From assembly GCA_947304475.1 (NCBI GenBank), contig CAMZBE010000054.1, forward strand, positions 1-7,889: DNA of 7,889 nucleotides, given 5' to 3'. This DNA comes from an uncultured Clostridia bacterium. GTDB taxonomy: Bacteria; Bacillota; Clostridia; Oscillospirales; CAG-272. Below the pieces are notes generated by a model. The model made no database searches. It had not been told where the DNA came from and saw only the letters and a list, made by a program, of their open reading frames with translations. Made by a program: the position numbers and the translations under genes. Positions 6,330 to 7,889 of this stretch are shown here, piece after piece (position 1 is the stretch's first letter; the number at the start of each line of letters is the position of its first letter).

Positions 6330-6416
6330 GCGGGTTTGGCGGAATTGGCAGACGCGTAAGATTCAGGTTCTTATGACCGCAAGGTTGTGAAGGTTCAAGT
6401 CCTTTAACCCGCACCA
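6330..6416 (+). tRNA. tRNA-Leu (anticodon CAG)
   Basis: This is a complete class II tRNA of 87 bases. The acceptor arms GCGGGTT (6330-6336) and AACCCGC (6406-6412) pair perfectly. The anticodon stem TAAGA/TCTTA (6357-6361/6369-6373) encloses the loop TTCAGGT with CAG at 6364-6366, which reads CUG leucine codons. A long variable arm with ACC-GCAA-GGT (6376-6385) is typical of Leu/Ser tRNAs. The T-loop is TTCAAGT (6394-6400). Discriminator A6413 and an encoded CCA (6414-6416) follow. It has its own promoter. Its 3' end is repeated three more times in the window (inverted near 6463-6479, direct at 6572-6589, decayed at 7800-7850). Confidence 0.97.
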
Positions 6417-6454
6417 ACAGCAGGGGCGTCCCGAACGGGGCGCCCCTGCTGTTG
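6415..6454 (+). terminator. Strong hairpin right after tRNA-Leu, no T-run
   Basis: Arms 6415-6428 and 6441-6454 are perfectly complementary over 14 bases, and inner bases extend the stem. The left arm begins within the CCA end. No T-run follows (the next bases are ATGTGTGCTG), so it is a weak intrinsic terminator at best. It may instead mark the boundary for 3' processing. Transcripts could continue into the fold-back element and stop at the T-run at 6635-6640. Confidence 0.45.
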
Positions 6455-6455
6455 A

Positions 6456-6593
6456 TGTGTGCTGCGGCGGACTTGAACCGAGTTTTGCCGCCCGGAGGGC
6501 GCAAAACTCCGGGGGCTGCCCATCCTCTACGGTCCCCCTTTCCCTTGTATGGGGCAGACGCCGTTCAACTTGTCCTTTAACCCGCACCATACA
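6456..6593 (+). ncRNA. Fold-back element made of tRNA-Leu 3'-end copies; candidate structured RNA
   Basis: Long-range pairing closes this segment. P1 is 6456-6467 with 6582-6593 (one C/C mismatch, one G-T wobble that favours plus-strand RNA). P2 is 6469-6478 with 6563-6575 (3-base bulge). Inside are a near-perfect hairpin AGTTTTGC..GCAAAACT (6481-6508, GGA loop, one bulged C), a second stem CTGCCC (6516-6521) with GGGCAG (6552-6557), and a possible pseudoknot GGGGG (6511-6515) with CCCCC (6534-6538). The right arm contains an 18-base exact copy of the tRNA-Leu 3' end. The left arm contains the reverse complement of its T-arm (11 of 11 bases, 6469-6479). A terminator with T-run follows directly. 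I recognise no known RNA family. It could be a small RNA, a MITE-like repeat, or debris of tRNA duplication and inversion. Confidence 0.4.
6572..6589 (+). repeat. Exact 18-base copy of the tRNA-Leu 3' end
   Basis: GTCCTTTAACCCGCACCA is identical to 6399-6416 of tRNA-Leu, 173 bases downstream. TTCAA (6564-6568) upstream also matches the T-loop, but with a 3-base CTT insertion. No matching 5' half exists, so it is not a tRNA gene. It forms the right arm of the fold-back element. Confidence 0.85.
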
Positions 6594-6595
6594 AG

Positions 6596-6640
6596 AAAAA
6601 AGCGAGCCCGGCGACGTGCCGGACTCGCTTTCGGTTTTTT
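6596..6640. terminator. Bidirectional intrinsic terminator
   Basis: A 14-position stem (6599-6612 with 6618-6631, loop GACGT) has a single C/A mismatch on plus, which becomes a G-U wobble on minus. T-runs follow on both strands: 6635-6640 on plus, and the A-run 6596-6601 read as TTTTTT on minus. The better minus-strand fold and its position just after the stop at 6644 suggest it originally ended the lost minus-strand gene. It can also end tRNA/fold-back transcripts on plus. Confidence 0.82.
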
Positions 6641-6643
6641 CAT

Positions 6644-6790
6644 TCAATACGTATACGTTACCGTCACCGTGGTCGGGACGCCGTCCTGCGCATAGGAGAG
6701 CGTCAGGGTGCGGATCGCGGTTTCGGTGTAGGCGACGGCGATCTCCAAGCCCGTCACGTCGGTCGGCGCGATGCCGTTTCCGGAGTCGAA
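6644..6790 (-). pseudogene. C-terminal remnant of an Ig-like-repeat surface protein
   Basis: The frame ending in TGA at 6644-6646 encodes about 48 residues with the pattern DVTGLEIAVAYTETAIRTL (residues 11-29), then LTLSYAQDGVPTTVTVTYTY and stop. This resembles the end of bacterial Ig-like (Big_3 type) domains, where GL-x-I-x-V-x-Y is followed by T-V-x-V-T-Y strands. No start codon or ribosome site is in place, and upstream the frame runs into the 3' end of the deacetylase gene. Its codon use (CCG prolines, GCG alanines) matches the left part of the window, unlike the adjacent deacetylase. It looks like the tail of a large surface protein cut off by rearrangement or insertion. Confidence 0.55.
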
Positions 6791-6813
6791 TCGAGAAGAT
6801 AAAAGCGGAATAA

Positions 6814-7662
6814 TCAGACTTTTAAAACGACGGTTTTTCCGGCGGGGATGAAATAGTCGTTTTCAAAGCAGGAAACGTAGACGTCGGTGCAGGTGGGGTT
6901 TTGAACCGTGTTTCCGTCGGCGGAGAACCGCAACGCGTCGTACGCTTTGACGTAGGTCGCGATTTCACCGTTGGTGGCGTACCAGATATAATCGCGGTTG
7001 CTGACCGCTTTGCAGAAGTTCTCCAACACTTCCCAGTTGTTTTCGTCGTTGAATTCGTAGGAGTGTCCCCACAGATAAAAGAGTTCGGGGTGTTTATTCC
7101 ACACGTACTGTTTGGTATTGTAGGGCTTTGCAAATTGTTCCGCCAACTCCATCAAACGGGGATCGTCGTGGTGACAGGTGGGATTCCAACGAAGCCAATC
7201 TTCGGGAAGATCAAAATTGCCCGTATTGTCGATGGTTCTGGCATATTCGATGCCGCAGCAGCGCAAGATCTCCATGGCTCGTTCGTTCACGGAGCCGCGG
7301 GCGTAAGCGCATCCTTTTACCACGCCGCCAAACATTTTTTCCAACGTCAGACGGTTGGAAATGATATCCTGCGTCCCCATTTCAAAGGGCATTTCCGCAA
7401 GGGGAAGGTGACGGGAACCGTGACAGGCAACTTCGCACTTACCGTCGGAGTACAGATCCAGCGCTTCCTGCTTGGTCATCAGTTTGCGTTTGGGTTCGTC
7501 GCGATCCAAAAGCCAATCGGTGGGAACGTTGAACGTGCATTTGACGTTATAGGCGTCGAGTATTTTCTTCAAGCGGAGATCGTAGATGAAACAGTCGTCG
7601 TAACTGAGCGTCAGGGCTTTGTAGCGAAATCCGGGAAACCGTAAAAAAGGACGAATTTTCAT
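6814..7662 (-). CDS. Polysaccharide deacetylase family protein (CE4/NodB-like)
   Basis: This is a 282-residue protein with NodB-homology motifs: ALTLSYDDC (16-24; Asp22 base, Asp23 metal ligand), ACHGSRH (79-85; His81 and His85 metal ligands), CAYARGSVNERAME (118-131; Arg122), and late motif LWGHSYEF (198-205; His200 likely catalytic). These fit zinc-dependent removal of N- or O-acetyl groups from a glycan. There is no signal peptide or membrane segment (start MKIRPFLRFPGFRYK), so it may act inside the cell or on oligosaccharides. The ATG at 7660-7662 has GGAGAA 8 bases upstream and a promoter at 7718-7746. Codon use differs from neighbours: all 13 prolines are CCC or CCT with no CCG, and TCG serine is absent. 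Horizontal acquisition is likely. The substrate is unknown. Confidence 0.86.
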   Translation of the reverse strand: MKIRPFLRFPGFRYKALTLSYDDCFIYDLRLKKILDAYNVKCTFNVPTDWLLDRDEPKRKLMTKQEALDLYSDGKCEVACHGSRHLPLAEMPFEMGTQDIISNRLTLEKMFGGVVKGCAYARGSVNERAMEILRCCGIEYARTIDNTGNFDLPEDWLRWNPTCHHDDPRLMELAEQFAKPYNTKQYVWNKHPELFYLWGHSYEFNDENNWEVLENFCKAVSNRDYIWYATNGEIATYVKAYDALRFSADGNTVQNPTCTDVYVSCFENDYFIPAGKTVVLKV

Positions 7663-7717
7663 ATGAAAAGTTCTCCGTCAAAGTTTAAGATTTTTGTATG
7701 TAAAGCCTTCGAAAACA

Positions 7718-7746
7718 AGTATATTCCTTTTTGAATGAAAAAGCAA
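7718..7746 (-). promoter_or_regulatory. Promoter for the polysaccharide deacetylase gene
   Basis: On the minus strand, TTGCTT (7741-7746) and TATACT (7718-7723) are 17 bases apart, in an AT-rich stretch unlike the rest of the window. A perfect 12-base palindrome TTTTTCGAAAAA (7749-7760) lies just upstream of the -35 and could be a binding site. The leader is about 50 bases. The interval 7663-7799 holds nothing else I can support. Confidence 0.55.
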
Positions 7747-7799
7747 TATTTTTCGAAAAACTATTATCACCCGTTTTACCGAAAAGCGTTACCGTCCGT

Positions 7800-7850
7800 T
7801 TCTTACGACCGCAAGGCTGTGCGGGCTATGGTCCTTTTACCCGCACCAAC
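7800..7850 (+). repeat. Decayed copy of the tRNA-Leu 3' half (tRNA relic or att-like site)
   Basis: This stretch aligns without gaps to 6368-6418 of the tRNA-Leu region, with 42 of 51 bases identical by hand count. Similarity begins just 3' of the anticodon and includes the 3' anticodon-stem strand, variable arm (GACCGCAAGG), acceptor strand and CCA. The T-loop is destroyed and no 5' half is present, so it is not functional. The start point in the anticodon loop is where many tyrosine integrases cross over. A hairpin similar to that behind the intact tRNA follows, which may instead mean a duplicated tRNA unit that lost its 5' half. Confidence 0.75.
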
Positions 7851-7855
7851 GCAAA

Positions 7856-7877
7856 GGGCGTCCCCGCTGGGACGCCC
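7856..7877 (+). terminator. GC-rich hairpin after the tRNA relic
   Basis: GGGCGTCCC (7856-7864) pairs perfectly with GGGACGCCC (7869-7877) around a CGCT loop, then TGTCTGTTTG. It resembles in sequence and position the hairpin after the intact tRNA-Leu (which contains GGGGCGTCCCG), extending the similarity beyond the tRNA. The T-tract is weak. Confidence 0.5.
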
Positions 7878-7889
7878 TGTCTGTTTGTG

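Noticed and set aside
6456..6640. Known RNA classes: 6S, SRP, tmRNA, RNase P, T-box, glmS ribozyme, retron RNA
   Set aside because: I looked for their core motifs by eye (for example the SRP GGAAGCAGC loop, the T-box GGTGGNACC, the glmS core) and found none. No reverse transcriptase is nearby for a retron.
6253..6647. Minus-strand open frames across the tRNA and fold-back element
   Set aside because: Their translations (VRVKGLEPSQ-type, GLKDLNLHNL-type) are the familiar false proteins produced by reading the opposite strand of tRNA-Leu.
7760..7848. A second complete tRNA-Leu at the right edge
   Set aside because: Only the 3' half is similar. No GCGGGTA-like 5' acceptor strand, D-arm or anticodon stem precedes it, and the T-loop is destroyed.
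1..7889. CRISPR array, transposase, integrase or phage genes
   Set aside because: No regularly spaced repeats and no recognisable recombinase or phage protein in any frame.

Overview
The window looks like a chromosomal segment from a GC-rich member of the Bacillota (Clostridia-like), possibly an uncultured gut lineage. The signs are sigma-A type promoters with 17-base spacers, strong AGGAG ribosome binding sites, a Firmicutes-type NagB (GIGxNGHxGFNEP motif), and closely spaced sugar-metabolism operons with an AraC regulator. This placement is an inference; there is no rRNA or marker gene here.

Left part (1-3072). Two minus-strand genes form an operon: a sugar-phosphate isomerase/epimerase TIM barrel (1056-1913), then an uncharacterised glycoside-hydrolase-like protein that runs off the left edge (1-991). 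A perfect 20-base palindrome lies between them. An AraC-type regulator (2159-3028, plus strand) is divergent from this operon and is its likely regulator. A bidirectional terminator (3035-3070) separates it from the next operon.

Middle part (3070-6068). A minus-strand operon reads nagB (GTG start) > PIG-L family deacetylase > phosphohexomutase, with 4-base and 1-base overlaps. Together the enzymes could deacetylate an N-acetyl-amino sugar, move the phosphate, and deaminate GlcN-6-P to fructose-6-P without NagA. The deacetylase reading frame is cut by one in-frame TAG, followed two codons later by an ATG. It is either a split gene translated by restart, a fresh pseudogene, an amber readthrough, or a base error.

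Right part (6283-7889). A complete tRNA-Leu(CAG) with a near-consensus promoter is followed by a hairpin. Next comes a ~138-base fold-back element whose two arms are an inverted and a direct copy of the tRNA-Leu 3' end, then a strong terminator. Beyond these lie the last ~48 codons of a lost Ig-like-repeat protein and a polysaccharide-deacetylase gene with clearly different codon use (no CCG and no TCG codons). At the right edge is a decayed copy of the tRNA-Leu 3' half, starting at the anticodon loop. This arrangement suggests an accessory segment inserted or rearranged at a tRNA-Leu locus. No integrase or transposase is visible.

The most interesting points are the tRNA-derived fold-back element, the tRNA 3'-half copy bracketing a foreign-looking gene, and the amber-split deacetylase inside a possible NagA-independent amino-sugar operon.
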